Below, in pieces: positions 1 through 8,897 of a DNA stretch of 36,290 bases; the stretch's first letter is position 1, and each line of letters starts with the position of its first letter. A program made the position numbers and the translations under genes. Source of the stretch: Pseudomonadota bacterium (GTDB taxonomy: Bacteria > Pseudomonadota > Gammaproteobacteria > Acidiferrobacterales > Acidiferrobacteraceae). The stretch is taken from assembly GCA_021785035.1 (NCBI GenBank), contig JAJYGP010000036.1:1-36290 (forward strand), given 5' to 3'. The notes under the pieces are model-generated. The model worked only from the letters and a program-made list of their open reading frames with translations. It had not been told where the DNA came from and did not search any database.

Positions 1-1091
1 TAAACGCCGGCCTGCTACCGAACCCGCGTTTTTCCTACGGAATCGGCGTGCCTATGAGCGGTACTGGGCTCAGTAAGGCGTTTCGCGTCGGGTTGGGGCT
101 TTCGATTCGCACTCTTGTCACTCGCAGGGCCCGCCTAAGGGCCGCCCGCTATCATGCCCAGGCCGTTGATCTCATGGTGGCGTGGCAGGAATGGCAGGTT
201 GCGGCACGGGCTAAGGCCCTGGTCTACGAGCTTTTGGTTGGCCGTCGCGAAAAGCGCCTACTAACACGCGAGGTACGGGCCTTGCGGCGTAGTGTCGAAT
301 TGCTCTCGGATGCCGAGGCTGCCGGCTATGTCACCATTGGTGTGGCGGGCGCGGCCCGGCTTACACTTCGCGAGACAGAAATGGCGCGGCTTACGATGCG
401 CCGGAATTGTGCGCTCAAGGGTCTGCAGCTACGAGCGCTGCTTGGGGTTGGAGCCCGTTCGCCCTTGTCTTTGCGTCGCGGCTCGATTGCAGGGCGCTTT
501 GTCAAACCCGTGTCGCCGGCCTTATGGTTGAGAGGCCTTGCGCATCGGCGCCTTGATTTGGTGGCGCTGCGACGCGGTTACCAGAGTCAAGACGCCGCGC
601 TTCGGGCGGCCATTGCTGGCCAGTTTCCGGCCATTACCATCGGTATTAATCGCGCGCGCGATACGAGCGACATCAATACTTTGGGCGGCGGAGTGAGTGT
701 AAATCTCCCGATCTTCAACCATAACCAGGGGCGGATCGCGATGGCCCGGGCGACGCGCCGCTTGCTGTTTCGAACCTATGTAGCGCGGCTGTATGGGGCC
801 CGCGCCGAGATTCACCACCTCCTTGCGGCCATGTACTATCAGCGCCTTGAAATCCGCAGGGTTCGGTCGTCGGTGCGCGCGCTGGCCCACCTTGAGGCCG
901 TGTATCACCAAGCGCTTGCACGAGATCGGATCGCGGCGCTCACCTACTACCAGTTGCTCGGTCGCGCGATGGCTGAGCGGCTCTTACTTCTCAAGGATAA
1001 GGCCCGCCTCGCCCAGCTCGGGGTCGCCCTGGAGGCGGCGAGTGGGCGCTTTGAATGGCCGAAGACGGCGGAGAAGGGAGCAGTGACGTGA
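1..1091 (+). CDS. TolC-family outer membrane efflux protein (5' end outside window)
   Basis: This is the C-terminal part of an outer membrane channel of the TolC/CusC type, which forms the exit duct of a tripartite efflux pump. The frame is open from base 3, before the first possible GTG start at 48. The peptide upstream of that GTG (LLPNPRFSYGIG) continues a typical TolC-like strand, so the gene begins left of the window. About 362 codons are visible. They are rich in Arg, Ala and Leu with long amphipathic helices, and contain the family-like stretches GGGVSVNLPIFN and RGYQSQDAALRAA. The stop overlaps the next gene by 4 nt (GTGA at 1088-1091). With the adaptor and RND pump downstream it forms one operon. 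The substrate cannot be told from the sequence. Confidence 0.85.
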   Translation, partial: NAGLLPNPRFSYGIGVPMSGTGLSKAFRVGLGLSIRTLVTRRARLRAARYHAQAVDLMVAWQEWQVAARAKALVYELLVGRREKRLLTREVRALRRSVELLSDAEAAGYVTIGVAGAARLTLRETEMARLTMRRNCALKGLQLRALLGVGARSPLSLRRGSIAGRFVKPVSPALWLRGLAHRRLDLVALRRGYQSQDAALRAAIAGQFPAITIGINRARDTSDINTLGGGVSVNLPIFNHNQGRIAMARATRRLLFRTYVARLYGARAEIHHLLAAMYYQRLEIRRVRSSVRALAHLEAVYHQALARDRIAALTYYQLLGRAMAERLLLLKDKARLAQLGVALEAASGRFEWPKTAEKGAVT

Positions 1092-2149
1092 GACTTCGGC
1101 GTGGGATTGGGTTTGCGATTGTGCTGGTGGCGCTCATCATTGCGTGGCGAGTCTCCGACTCGGAATCGACGGCGCGCCGGGAGGTGCGCGCTGTGCCCAC
1201 GGCCACCGTGCAGGTCGCGCCGATCCGCAAGGCTCCCATCGTGAATCGCTTAGTGGCCTACGGACGCGTGGTCGCCGCCCCGTGGGCGGTCCATGCCTTG
1301 GTCCAACCCTTTGAGGTGTCGGTCTCCCAGGTGTTTGTGAACCGGGGGCAAAGCATTGCCCGGGGAGCTGTGTTGCTCGCACTCACGCCGGGGCCGAAGG
1401 CCCGCTTGGCCTTGTTGGAGGCGCGTAATCGGTTGCGTTTGGCGGGTCTTGCGCTCAAGGAAGAGCGTATCCGCATGCAGCTGCGTCTCGCCACGCGCAC
1501 CGGCCTATTGCGGGCCGAGAGGGCCTTCGATGATGCCGCATTGCAGATGCGCGTGTTTCATGAGGAGGGGTTGGAGTCCTCGCTAAAAATCAGGGCCCCG
1601 GTGGGTGGGGTGGTGCAGCGCATCTTTGTTCAGGAAGGGACGACCATCGAGCCTGGTCAACCGCTCATCGATATTGTGGCCGGTGATCGCCTGGAGGTGC
1701 GCCTAGGGGTTGAGCCCGAAGACGTGCCGAGTATTCGGGTCGGCGAAAATGTGCGGCTATCGTCCTTCGAGGGGCCGAACCAGGCCCATGTCCACGGGCT
1801 TGTGTCCGTGATTTCGCGGGTCATGGACCCGGCCACGCATATGATCAATGTGTTCGCCACCTTGCCCGCCCATAACCCTTACTTGCTTGGCGAATACGTC
1901 GAGGGACGCTTTACGGTCGTGTCGCCACTCGGCTTGGTCGTAGCGCGCTCGGCGGTCGTCCCGGCGGGCCATCATTATGTCCTGTACACGGTCGTCGACG
2001 GCCGCGCGCAGGTCCATAAGGTCCGTCTCGGGGCGCGTAATGGACGCTTCGTTCAAGTGATCGATCCTCACCTTGCGCCCGGAATGGAGGCGGTCGTCCT
2101 TGGCAATTACGAGTTGAAACCGGGGATGCCGGTGCGCGTAAGCCGATGA
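1088..2149 (+). CDS. Efflux RND transporter periplasmic adaptor (HlyD/MFP family)
   Basis: This is a membrane fusion protein that links the RND pump to the outer membrane channel. I chose the GTG at 1088 because it overlaps the upstream stop (GTGA) and has the purine-rich ribosome site AGGGAG 7-8 nt upstream. An ATG at 1055 would add 11 residues but lies deep inside the upstream gene. The product is about 353 aa. Residues 6-19 form an uncleaved membrane anchor (IGFAIVLVALIIAW). Then come a first lipoyl half (about 75-105, VSVSQVFVNRGQSI), a helical hairpin (about 110-160), the second lipoyl half (GGVVQRIFVQEGTTI) and beta-barrel and membrane-proximal domains. It ends with an ATGA overlap with the RND gene. 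No metal-binding His/Met cluster was noticed, so the substrate stays open. Confidence 0.85.
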   Translation: MRLRRGIGFAIVLVALIIAWRVSDSESTARREVRAVPTATVQVAPIRKAPIVNRLVAYGRVVAAPWAVHALVQPFEVSVSQVFVNRGQSIARGAVLLALTPGPKARLALLEARNRLRLAGLALKEERIRMQLRLATRTGLLRAERAFDDAALQMRVFHEEGLESSLKIRAPVGGVVQRIFVQEGTTIEPGQPLIDIVAGDRLEVRLGVEPEDVPSIRVGENVRLSSFEGPNQAHVHGLVSVISRVMDPATHMINVFATLPAHNPYLLGEYVEGRFTVVSPLGLVVARSAVVPAGHHYVLYTVVDGRAQVHKVRLGARNGRFVQVIDPHLAPGMEAVVLGNYELKPGMPVRVSR

Positions 2150-5100
2150 CGTTTACGGCTTGGATACAGCGGCACCGTAGATCGCTGCTTTTCCTTTTGA
2201 CTTTGCTGGTATTGGGTGGCGTGTTTGCGAGCCCCCGATTGCCGGTGGCGCTCTTTCCGCATGTGGCGTTTCCGCGCGTCGAAATCTACGCGACCGCTGG
2301 CGACCGGCCGGCGAAGCGCATGTTGATTCAAGTGACCTATCCGGTGGAAGAGGCGCTACGCGGTATCCCAGGGGTGGTCGGTGTGCGTTCGACGACCAGC
2401 CGTGGTAGCGCCGATTTTTACGTCAATTTCCGTTGGGGCGAAGACATGACGACAGCGACCCTCGAGGTCCAGGCGGCAGTCGCCGAGGTCGACCGACGGC
2501 TGCCGGCCGATGCCAGTCTTGTCGTGCGGCGCATGCGCCCCACGGTCTTTCGCATGTTGGCCTACACTTTTACCTCACGGCGCGTGTCGCAAGTGGCGCT
2601 TCGCGATATGGCGCGCTATCGTTTGCGCCCGCTTTTATCTTCGATCCCGGGGGTCGCTCGGGTCGGAATCCTCGGAGGGCGCACCGAAGAGTACCGAGTG
2701 ACGGTTGACCCCGCGCGGCTGGCCGAGTACGGACTCACCATAGGCGATGTCGGGCGGGCACTTTCGGCCAGCAACGTGCTAAAGACAGTAGGCCGCCTTC
2801 AGGAAAATTATCGGTTCTATCTCGTCATCTCCGATACCCGCTTGCGCCGCTTGCAGGATATTAAGCGCACGGTGTTGCGTTCCGGGGGCAATGGCATCGT
2901 GCGCCTAGACGAGGTAGCGACAGTGGCGCGGGCCTTAAAGCCGCAATGGACGCAGGTAGTGGCCGACGGGCAACCCGCAGTGAGCGTGCAGATTTATCAG
3001 CAACCACGGGGTAATACGGTCGCCATTACCCGCGCCGTGAAGAAGGTTCTGCATCGTTTTGAGCGCCAATTACCGCCGGGCGTTCATGTCCAGAAATGGT
3101 ACGACCAGAGCACCTTGATTCAGTCGGCCGCTCAAAGCGTGCGTGACGCGGTGCTGGTCGGAGCGCTGCTCGCGGCCTTGGTCCTGCTCGCATTTTTACG
3201 CAACTTTCGCGTCACCATGATCGCGCTCATTGCCGTACCGAGCGTCTTGGCGGCTACGGTCTTGCTACTTTTCGTGCTCCACATGAGCTTCAATATCATG
3301 ACGTTGGGCGGCATGGCGGCCTCGGTCGGGCTCATTATCGACGACATGATTGTCATGCTCGAGCACATTATGCGTCGGCTGCGCGAACGGAAACGAGATC
3401 CGACCACCGCTTGCGTGATGGGGGCGGTGCAGGAATTCACCAAGCCGCTCGTAGGCTCGTCTATGTCGACTGTGATTATTTTTGCGCCGCTCGCCTTTTT
3501 GTCCGGAGTGACTGGGGCGTTTTTTCGGGCACTGTCTTTGACGATGGCGGCGAGCCTTATCATCTCGTTTTTGGTGGCCTGGCTCGCGGTGCCGATTTTG
3601 GCCGACCACTTCTTGCGAGCGAAGGACTTCGAGGCCCAGGAGGAGGGGGGGCGGATGGTGCGCGTCCAGGCGCTCTACGAGCGCCTCATGCGTGCGGTGT
3701 TCGCGGCGCCGCGGCGCGCGGTTGCGGTTATTGTGATATTTCTGGTGCTGGGCACCCTCGGTTTTATTATGACCGGCTCGGGTTTTATGCCCCCCATGGA
3801 CGAAGGCGGATTTGTCTTGAACTATCGCGCTCCGGCCGGAACCTCGCTCAAAGAGACCAGTCGCCTGCTTGATCAGGTCGAGCGGATCCTATTGGCCAAT
3901 CCGGCTGTGAAGACCTTTTCTTTGCGCACGGGCCTCCAGCTCGGCGGGGGTATCACCGGGACCAACGAAGGGGATTTCTTCGTGCTGCTTGGATCCCACC
4001 CCCGGCCTTCGGTTTGGCGCATTATGGCGAGCGTGCGGCGTAAAATCGCGGCCTCGGTCCCAGGCCTTAAGATTAGTACCGACCAGCCCATGCAGGATTT
4101 GATCGGTGATCTCACGGGCGCGCCGCAACCGGTTGAGATCAAAGTCTTCTCGGGTAATGGCCGCTTGTTGCAGCGCCTGGGTCCGAGGATTGCTGCCAAG
4201 CTTCGTCGTATCCGCGGTATCGTGAACGTACGCGACGGTATCGTGTACGCGGGAAGCGCGATCGATATCCGGGTGAGCCGCGCGCGAGCCGCCATCGAGG
4301 GCGTCTACCCGCGTAGCGTCACGCACCAGCTGAACGCCTATTTAAACGGCGTCGTAGCGACTCACGTCCAGCGCGGCGTGCGGATGATTGGGGTGCGAGT
4401 GTGGGTACCGCGGCCCCTGCGCCATTCCTTGCGCGCGATCCGTAACCTGCGGTTGCGCGCCGCGAACGGCCGACTCTTTCCGTTGCGTGCAGTGGCCACG
4501 GTGAGCCTTTCGAATGGCCAGCCTGAGATTATACGCGACAACCTGAAGCGCATGATCCCGATAACGGGACGTATCGCCGGACGGAGCCTGGGCGGGGTCA
4601 TGCACGACGTTAAACGGCTTATCGACGCGCCGCATTTTTTACCGCCCGGGGTCTATGCAAGCCTGGGGGGTTTGTATGTCCAACAGCAGATCGCCTTTGC
4701 CGGACTTCTGGGTGTGTTTGTGGCCGCCGTGGCGCTGGTCTTTTTGCTGTTGCTGTTTTTGTATGAACGCTTTTTGGTGGCTTTGGCGATCATGGGGACC
4801 ACCTTGCTTGCGATTGCGGCTGTCTTTGTCGGGCTCTGGGTGACTGGCACCGAAATTGATATCTCTTCTATGATGGGTATGACGATGGTGGTCGGCATTG
4901 TGACCGAGGTGTCGATCTTCTATTACTCCGAATATCAGGAGTTGGATCTTGGGCTGCCGGTGGCCGTGCGTCTGGTGGCGGCCGGTAAGAACCGGCTGCG
5001 ACCTATTGCCATGACCACTTTGGCCGCCATTCTGGCGCTTCTGCCGCTCGCGACCGGCTGGGGCCAAGGGTCGGCCATGCAGCAGCCTCTCGCTATCGCA

Positions 5101-5199
5101 ATTATCGCGGGGCTTTTGGTGCAGCTGCCGCTCGCACTCGTGGTGTTGCCGCTCTTCCTTTCGGTGGCGGCCCGCGTCCGTCCGTCAGCTGGGCAATAA
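2146..5199 (+). CDS. RND-family efflux pump permease (AcrB/CusA superfamily)
   Basis: This is an inner membrane proton-driven exporter of 1017 aa, within the usual 1000-1050 aa. TM1 is at about 13-29. Two large periplasmic loops follow (about 35-335 and 545-860), with TM2-6 at about 336-480 and the last helices near 870-1005. TM4 carries the acidic pair D399-D400 (VGLIIDDMIVMLEH), as in drug pumps of the HAE type. TM10 has E921 (GIVTEVSIFYY) where AcrB has its relay lysine, which resembles metal pumps of the CusA type. TM11 reads LRPIAMTTLA, like AcrB. The subfamily is therefore mixed, and the substrate may be metals, organics or dyes. The start overlaps the adaptor stop (ATGA). The whole operon is on one strand with no internal gaps. 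Confidence 0.9.
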   Translation: MTFTAWIQRHRRSLLFLLTLLVLGGVFASPRLPVALFPHVAFPRVEIYATAGDRPAKRMLIQVTYPVEEALRGIPGVVGVRSTTSRGSADFYVNFRWGEDMTTATLEVQAAVAEVDRRLPADASLVVRRMRPTVFRMLAYTFTSRRVSQVALRDMARYRLRPLLSSIPGVARVGILGGRTEEYRVTVDPARLAEYGLTIGDVGRALSASNVLKTVGRLQENYRFYLVISDTRLRRLQDIKRTVLRSGGNGIVRLDEVATVARALKPQWTQVVADGQPAVSVQIYQQPRGNTVAITRAVKKVLHRFERQLPPGVHVQKWYDQSTLIQSAAQSVRDAVLVGALLAALVLLAFLRNFRVTMIALIAVPSVLAATVLLLFVLHMSFNIMTLGGMAASVGLIIDDMIVMLEHIMRRLRERKRDPTTACVMGAVQEFTKPLVGSSMSTVIIFAPLAFLSGVTGAFFRALSLTMAASLIISFLVAWLAVPILADHFLRAKDFEAQEEGGRMVRVQALYERLMRAVFAAPRRAVAVIVIFLVLGTLGFIMTGSGFMPPMDEGGFVLNYRAPAGTSLKETSRLLDQVERILLANPAVKTFSLRTGLQLGGGITGTNEGDFFVLLGSHPRPSVWRIMASVRRKIAASVPGLKISTDQPMQDLIGDLTGAPQPVEIKVFSGNGRLLQRLGPRIAAKLRRIRGIVNVRDGIVYAGSAIDIRVSRARAAIEGVYPRSVTHQLNAYLNGVVATHVQRGVRMIGVRVWVPRPLRHSLRAIRNLRLRAANGRLFPLRAVATVSLSNGQPEIIRDNLKRMIPITGRIAGRSLGGVMHDVKRLIDAPHFLPPGVYASLGGLYVQQQIAFAGLLGVFVAAVALVFLLLLFLYERFLVALAIMGTTLLAIAAVFVGLWVTGTEIDISSMMGMTMVVGIVTEVSIFYYSEYQELDLGLPVAVRLVAAGKNRLRPIAMTTLAAILALLPLATGWGQGSAMQQPLAIAIIAGLLVQLPLALVVLPLFLSVAARVRPSAGQ

Positions 5200-5200
5200 A

Positions 5201-5219
5201 AACCCGGCAAGGCCGGGTT
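5201..5219 (-). terminator. Intrinsic terminator of the cold-shock gene
   Basis: A perfect 8-bp stem (AACCCGGC / GCCGGGTT) with a 3-nt loop is followed on the minus strand by TTTTTATTG. This is a standard rho-independent terminator for the cold-shock gene that ends at 5259. On the plus strand the hairpin follows the RND stop directly but lacks a T tract, so it would act there weakly at most. Confidence 0.8.
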
Positions 5220-5258
5220 CAAGCTGCTAATATGGAGGCAGTGGATTAGTGGAGTATT

Positions 5259-5462
5259 TTAGAGGGGGCGTATATTGGATGCCTGCGGTCCTTTGGGCCC
5301 ATGCTGGACCTCGAACTCGACATCCTGACCTTCCTTTAAGGTCTTATAGCCTTCCATCTGAATTGCGGAAAAGTGGGCGAACACATCATCTCCGCCCGTG
5401 CTTGGCGAAATGAAACCGTAACCCTTGCTTGCATTGAACCACTTCACAGTACCTGTTGCCAT
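5259..5462 (-). CDS. CspA-family cold-shock protein
   Basis: This is a 67-aa single-stranded nucleic acid binding protein with an OB fold, the normal length for the family. Both RNA-binding motifs are visible: RNP1 as KGYGFI (residues 13-18) and RNP2 as VFAHF (about 27-31). It probably acts as an RNA chaperone, either cold-induced or constitutive. The sequence does not show which paralogue it is, so I give no symbol. The start ATG follows a purine-rich AGGGGGA. The gene stands alone between the efflux operon and clpS, with a terminator 40 nt downstream. A long leader is likely if the candidate promoter at 5564-5591 is used. Confidence 0.95.
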   Translation of the reverse strand: MATGTVKWFNASKGYGFISPSTGGDDVFAHFSAIQMEGYKTLKEGQDVEFEVQHGPKGPQASNIRPL

Positions 5463-5563
5463 CCTAGGTCCCCCTACTGGTGTCGTGCAGCCCGCGCATG
5501 GCCGTGCTTGAAGGCGGGTCGTATTTTAGGTCATGCTTATATTCAGGCGGTGGTGCGAGCCCA

Positions 5564-5591
5564 TCACTATCTTGCGTATTTCCTTTGTCAA
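5564..5591 (-). promoter_or_regulatory. Candidate promoter of the cold-shock gene
   Basis: Read on the minus strand, a perfect -35 box TTGACA (5586-5591) is followed after 16 nt by TAGTGA (5564-5569), a weak -10. Transcription from here would give a leader of about 95-100 nt before the ATG. Long leaders are common for cspA-type genes. The -10 match is poor, so confidence is low. Confidence 0.3.
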
Positions 5592-5687
5592 GTCAAGACG
5601 GGGGATCCGGCGCTCTTGTGCCTAGACGTGGGGCCGGGATCAGACGACAATTTCTGCCACGATCAGGGTTTCTCAGGAGGAGGTTCG

Positions 5688-5720
5688 GTGCAAGTGGTGG
5701 GGGCATGTAATGGCCGTTAG
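5688..5720 (+). other. Possible 10-codon leader ORF overlapping the clpS start
   Basis: The strongest ribosome site in this region, AGGAGGAGG at about 5675-5683, is too far from the clpS ATG (5710) to serve it. It sits 4-5 nt before a GTG at 5688. That GTG opens a 10-codon frame ([10 protein letters not shown]) ending in TAG at 5718-5720, just after the clpS ATG and in another frame. Ribosomes ending there could re-start on clpS. This is an inference from spacing only. Confidence 0.3.
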
Positions 5721-6027
5721 ACAGCCGCATTACCGCGATGATCTGGATGTGCAGGAGGCCAAGCCGAAAGTCGCTTTGCCGCCTCTGTATAAGGTTATTA
5801 TCCTAAACGACGATTATACTCCTATGGAGTTCGTGGTTCTCGTGCTCGAGCGTTTCTTTGCCAAGAACCGCGAAGAGGCAACTCGTATCATGCTACACGT
5901 TCATCAGCGCGGTGTGGGGGTCTGCGGAGTATATACAAGGGAAGTTGCCGAGACTAAAGTAAGACAAGTGACAATGTTTTCCGGTGAGAATCAGCACCCG
6001 CTGCAGTGTACGCTGGAGCCTGAGTAG
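5710..6027 (+). CDS. clpS: ATP-dependent Clp protease adaptor ClpS
   Basis: ClpS is the 105-aa adaptor that recognises N-degrons (destabilising N-terminal Leu, Phe, Tyr, Trp) and delivers substrates to ClpA. The length is typical. The binding pocket is present: N33-D34-D35 in [11 protein letters not shown], gatekeeper M39, and the conserved His in LHVHQRG (H65), followed by [16 protein letters not shown]. The first 20 residues are the flexible N-terminal extension needed for delivery. The ATG at 5710 is the only start in frame. It has only a G-rich upstream site, and a stronger ribosome site lies about 27 nt upstream before a short overlapping frame. clpA follows after 36 nt, so the two are co-transcribed. 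Confidence 0.97.
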   Translation: MAVRQPHYRDDLDVQEAKPKVALPPLYKVIILNDDYTPMEFVVLVLERFFAKNREEATRIMLHVHQRGVGVCGVYTREVAETKVRQVTMFSGENQHPLQCTLEPE

Positions 6028-6063
6028 GGGCGGTCCTTACGCAATTTGGAGGTGTTCCTTTCC

Positions 6064-8325
6064 ATGTTATCCCAGGAACTCGAATTTTCTCTCAATATGG
6101 CGTTTCAGGAGGCGCGTGAGAAACGCCATGAGTTCATCACCGTCGAGCACTTGCTGGCAGCGCTTCTCGATAATCCCAGTGCTGCTCGAGTTTTGCGAGC
6201 CTGCGGCGGGAACATCGACGAGCTGCGTCGGAGCCTGACAGCCTTTCTGCGGGAGAATGTTCCGACCTTGGCGCCCGGTAGCGCCGTCGAGACTCAGCCG
6301 ACACTCGGCTTTCAGCGGGTGATCCAGCGGGCCGTCCTCCATGTGCAAGGGGTCGGGAAGAAGGAGGTCACGGGCGCAAACGTGCTTGTGGCGATTTTTA
6401 GCGAAAAGGAATCGCACGCCGTCTACTTCCTCCAGAAGCAAAATATAACCCGCTTTGACGTCGTTAATTACATTTCGCATGGCATCTCCAAGGTTCCGGG
6501 CGAGGGTCACGAGCTGTCGGCTTCAGAAGAGACTGAAGAAGGGGCAACACCGGGTGAGCGCGGGGCGCTCGATGTCTTTGCTGTCAATCTCAATGAGCAG
6601 GCGCGGCTGGGGAAGATCGATCCCTTGATCGGTCGCGATCATGAAATGGAGCGTACGATCCAGATTCTTTGTCGGCGCCGCAAGAACAACCCGCTTTACG
6701 TCGGAGAAGCGGGAGTCGGGAAGACGGCCATTGCGGAAGGTCTTGCCAAGAAGATCGTCGATGGCGAGGTGCCGGAGGTTTTGGCGCACAGCACGCTCTA
6801 CGCGCTCGATATGGGCGCACTTTTGGCCGGCACCAAATATCGCGGCGACTTCGAGAAGCGCTTGAAAGCAGTCATCTCGCATTTGAAGAAGCACGAGAAC
6901 GCGATTCTTTTTATCGATGAGATCCACACCATTATTGGGGCTGGCGCGGCATCCGGTGGGGCGATGGATGCCTCGAATCTTCTTAAGCCGGCTTTGGCTT
7001 CGGGCGAACTGAAGTGTATCGGCTCTACCACCTACCAGGAGTACAGAGGGATTTTCGAGAAAGACAGGGCCTTGGCGCGTCGCTTCCAGAAGATCGACGT
7101 ACCGGAGCCGTCGGTGGAAGAGGCGGTGCTTATTCTCCGTGGTTTGAAGGGGCACTTCGAGAAGCATCATGGCGTGCGTTATACCCAGCAGGCGTTGCGG
7201 ACTGCGGTAGAGCTTTCTAGTCGCTACATCGGAGATCGACATTTGCCGGACAAGGCGATCGACGTAATCGACGAGGCCGGTGCCAGCGTGCACCTGAGTG
7301 CGCCGAGCAAGCGCAAGAAGACCATCGGCGTGCCCGAGATTGAGGAGATCGTTGCGCGTATTGCGCGTATCCCGCAAAAGCACGTCTCGAGCTCGGACCG
7401 CGAAGCGCTGAGGAACCTGGAGCGCGATTTGAAACTCGTTGTCTTCGGGCAGGATGCCGCCGTAGACGCTCTGGCGGCCTCGATCAAGATGGCGCGTTCG
7501 GGATTGCGCGAAGGGGAAAAACCCATCGGCTCCTATCTGTTTTCGGGTCCCACCGGAGTCGGCAAGACCGAGGTGACGCGCCAACTTGCTTACATTTTGG
7601 GTCTTCAGTTGATCCGCTTTGATATGTCCGAGTATATGGAGCGGCATACAGTTTCGCGGCTGATCGGTGCACCCCCCGGTTATGTGGGCTTCGATCAAGG
7701 CGGGCTTTTGACGGATGCGGTGAGCAAGCATCCTCACTGCGTGCTGTTGTTAGATGAGATCGAAAAGGCCCACTCGGGCGTATTCAATCTGCTATTGCAG
7801 GTAATGGATCACGGGACCCTCACCGACAATAACGGTCGCAAGGCTGACTTTCGACACGTCATTATTGTCATGACCACGAATGCCGGCGCAGAACAGATGG
7901 GGCGCAATAACATGGGCTTTATGCCGTCCGATCGCGTGGGAGAAGAATTTGCAGCCATCAAGCAGACTTTTACCCCTGAATTTCGGAATCGCCTGGATGC
8001 GATCATCAGTTTTGGGGCGCTGTCTCCGGCCACAATCGCCCACGTTGTCGACAAGTTTGTCGTCGAGCTCGAGGGACAATTGGAGGAAAAGGGGGTGACG
8101 ATCGAGATCGAGCCGTCGGCGCGTATATGGCTTGCGCATCATGGTTACGACGTAGCGATGGGCGCGCGACCCATGGCGCGTATCATCCAAGATCGCATCA
8201 AGAAGCCGCTAGCCAACGAACTTTTGTTCGGACGGCTTGCGAACGGTGGCAGCGTGTCTGTTCGAGAAGCGAATGACGAACTTGTGTTCGACTATGCCGA
8301 AAAGCCCGTGGACGTCCAAGAGTAA
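6064..8325 (+). CDS. clpA: ATP-dependent Clp protease ATP-binding subunit ClpA
   Basis: This is an Hsp100 AAA+ unfoldase that feeds proteins to ClpP. The ATG at 6064 is preferred over the TTG at 6046 because GGAGG lies about 11 nt before it and the product then starts MLSQELEFSLNMAF, like known ClpA. The product is about 753 aa (E. coli ClpA is 758). An N-domain with two Clp repeats covers about 1-150. AAA-1 has Walker A GEAGVGKTA and Walker B AILFIDEIHT. There is no long coiled-coil insertion, which separates it from ClpB. AAA-2 has GPTGVGKTE and [11 protein letters not shown]. The ClpP-docking loop is M617-G618-F619, a variant of the usual IGL/IGF. clpS lies directly upstream. No clpP is in the window. 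Confidence 0.97.
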   Translation: MLSQELEFSLNMAFQEAREKRHEFITVEHLLAALLDNPSAARVLRACGGNIDELRRSLTAFLRENVPTLAPGSAVETQPTLGFQRVIQRAVLHVQGVGKKEVTGANVLVAIFSEKESHAVYFLQKQNITRFDVVNYISHGISKVPGEGHELSASEETEEGATPGERGALDVFAVNLNEQARLGKIDPLIGRDHEMERTIQILCRRRKNNPLYVGEAGVGKTAIAEGLAKKIVDGEVPEVLAHSTLYALDMGALLAGTKYRGDFEKRLKAVISHLKKHENAILFIDEIHTIIGAGAASGGAMDASNLLKPALASGELKCIGSTTYQEYRGIFEKDRALARRFQKIDVPEPSVEEAVLILRGLKGHFEKHHGVRYTQQALRTAVELSSRYIGDRHLPDKAIDVIDEAGASVHLSAPSKRKKTIGVPEIEEIVARIARIPQKHVSSSDREALRNLERDLKLVVFGQDAAVDALAASIKMARSGLREGEKPIGSYLFSGPTGVGKTEVTRQLAYILGLQLIRFDMSEYMERHTVSRLIGAPPGYVGFDQGGLLTDAVSKHPHCVLLLDEIEKAHSGVFNLLLQVMDHGTLTDNNGRKADFRHVIIVMTTNAGAEQMGRNNMGFMPSDRVGEEFAAIKQTFTPEFRNRLDAIISFGALSPATIAHVVDKFVVELEGQLEEKGVTIEIEPSARIWLAHHGYDVAMGARPMARIIQDRIKKPLANELLFGRLANGGSVSVREANDELVFDYAEKPVDVQE

Positions 8326-8677
8326 CGTTGTCCCGTTTCGGGGCCACGACCTGCGCGCTAGGAGCCCAGGGCTCTATGCGTCTGGCCCGCTCTACGAGCG
8401 GTTGCCGACGCGCGACGAAAGTGGACACCTGCTGGGCGATTTTATGATGCTGTTCCCGGGGTTGAGGGAGCGGCCGAGCAGTGAGTGTCGGGAGCGCGTG
8501 GCGCGCGTCAACGCGATCCTAAAGGGCTTTCCGGAAGTGGTGTTCGCGGACATTAACCTCAAACTCAATCTCCTGTGGGTTAGTGTCCGAGCCCGGCCGG
8601 GCGTGATTCTCGATATCGCCTGCTGTATGAAGTTCCATATGCCGGAGGCGTTGCTGGTGGCCCCCCGCTATACCTAG
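8294..8677 (+). CDS. Hypothetical protein overlapping the clpA 3' end
   Basis: This is a frame of about 127 aa that I do not recognise. The likely start is the ATG at 8294, inside the last 11 codons of clpA in another frame. A TTG near 8401 is the only obvious later alternative. The second half looks like a real compact domain: GDFMMLFPGLRERP, then an Arg-rich helix, then EVVFADINLKLNLLWVSV, which reads as beta strands, and a C-terminal Cys pair (ACCMKF). There is no signal peptide or membrane segment. The stop lies 1 nt from the infA stop on the other strand. The position suggests co-transcription with clpSA, but no function can be assigned. Confidence 0.55.
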   Translation: MPKSPWTSKSNVVPFRGHDLRARSPGLYASGPLYERLPTRDESGHLLGDFMMLFPGLRERPSSECRERVARVNAILKGFPEVVFADINLKLNLLWVSVRARPGVILDIACCMKFHMPEALLVAPRYT

Positions 8678-8678
8678 C

Positions 8679-8897
8679 TTAGCGGGCGCGAAAGACGATG
8701 CGTCCTTTGGTGAGATCGTAGGGGGTGAGCTGGACCGTCACCTTGTCGCCGGTCAGGATGCGGATGTAGTTCTTCCGCATTTTGCCGGAGATGTGGGCCG
8801 TAACCACATGGCCATTGTCTAACTTGACGCGAAATAAGGTATTTGGCAAGGTATCAATGATCGTACCTTCCATTTCGATATGTTCTTCTTTAGACAC
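8679..8897 (-). CDS. infA: Translation initiation factor IF-1
   Basis: IF-1 is a 72-aa S1/OB-fold factor that binds the ribosomal A site during initiation. The length is exactly that of the family. Characteristic stretches are present: [50 protein letters not shown] and KGRIVFR. The second residue is Ser and the start is ATG. It lies downstream of bpt-aat on the same strand across a 221-nt gap that holds a candidate promoter, so it probably has its own transcription as well. The closeness of infA, aat and bpt to clpA is a known conserved arrangement in proteobacteria. Confidence 0.98.
   Translation of the reverse strand: MSKEEHIEMEGTIIDTLPNTLFRVKLDNGHVVTAHISGKMRKNYIRILTGDKVTVQLTPYDLTKGRIVFRAR

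Noticed and set aside
5373-5720. 115-codon plus-strand frame between csp and clpS
   Set aside because: It runs antisense through the cold-shock gene. Only its last 10 codons, behind a strong ribosome site, are of interest and they are reported separately.
6523-7737. Long open frame (404 codons) antisense to clpA
   Set aside because: It is fully inside a well-supported clpA and mirrors its codon bias. The translation is Arg/His/Leu-rich with no recognisable domain.
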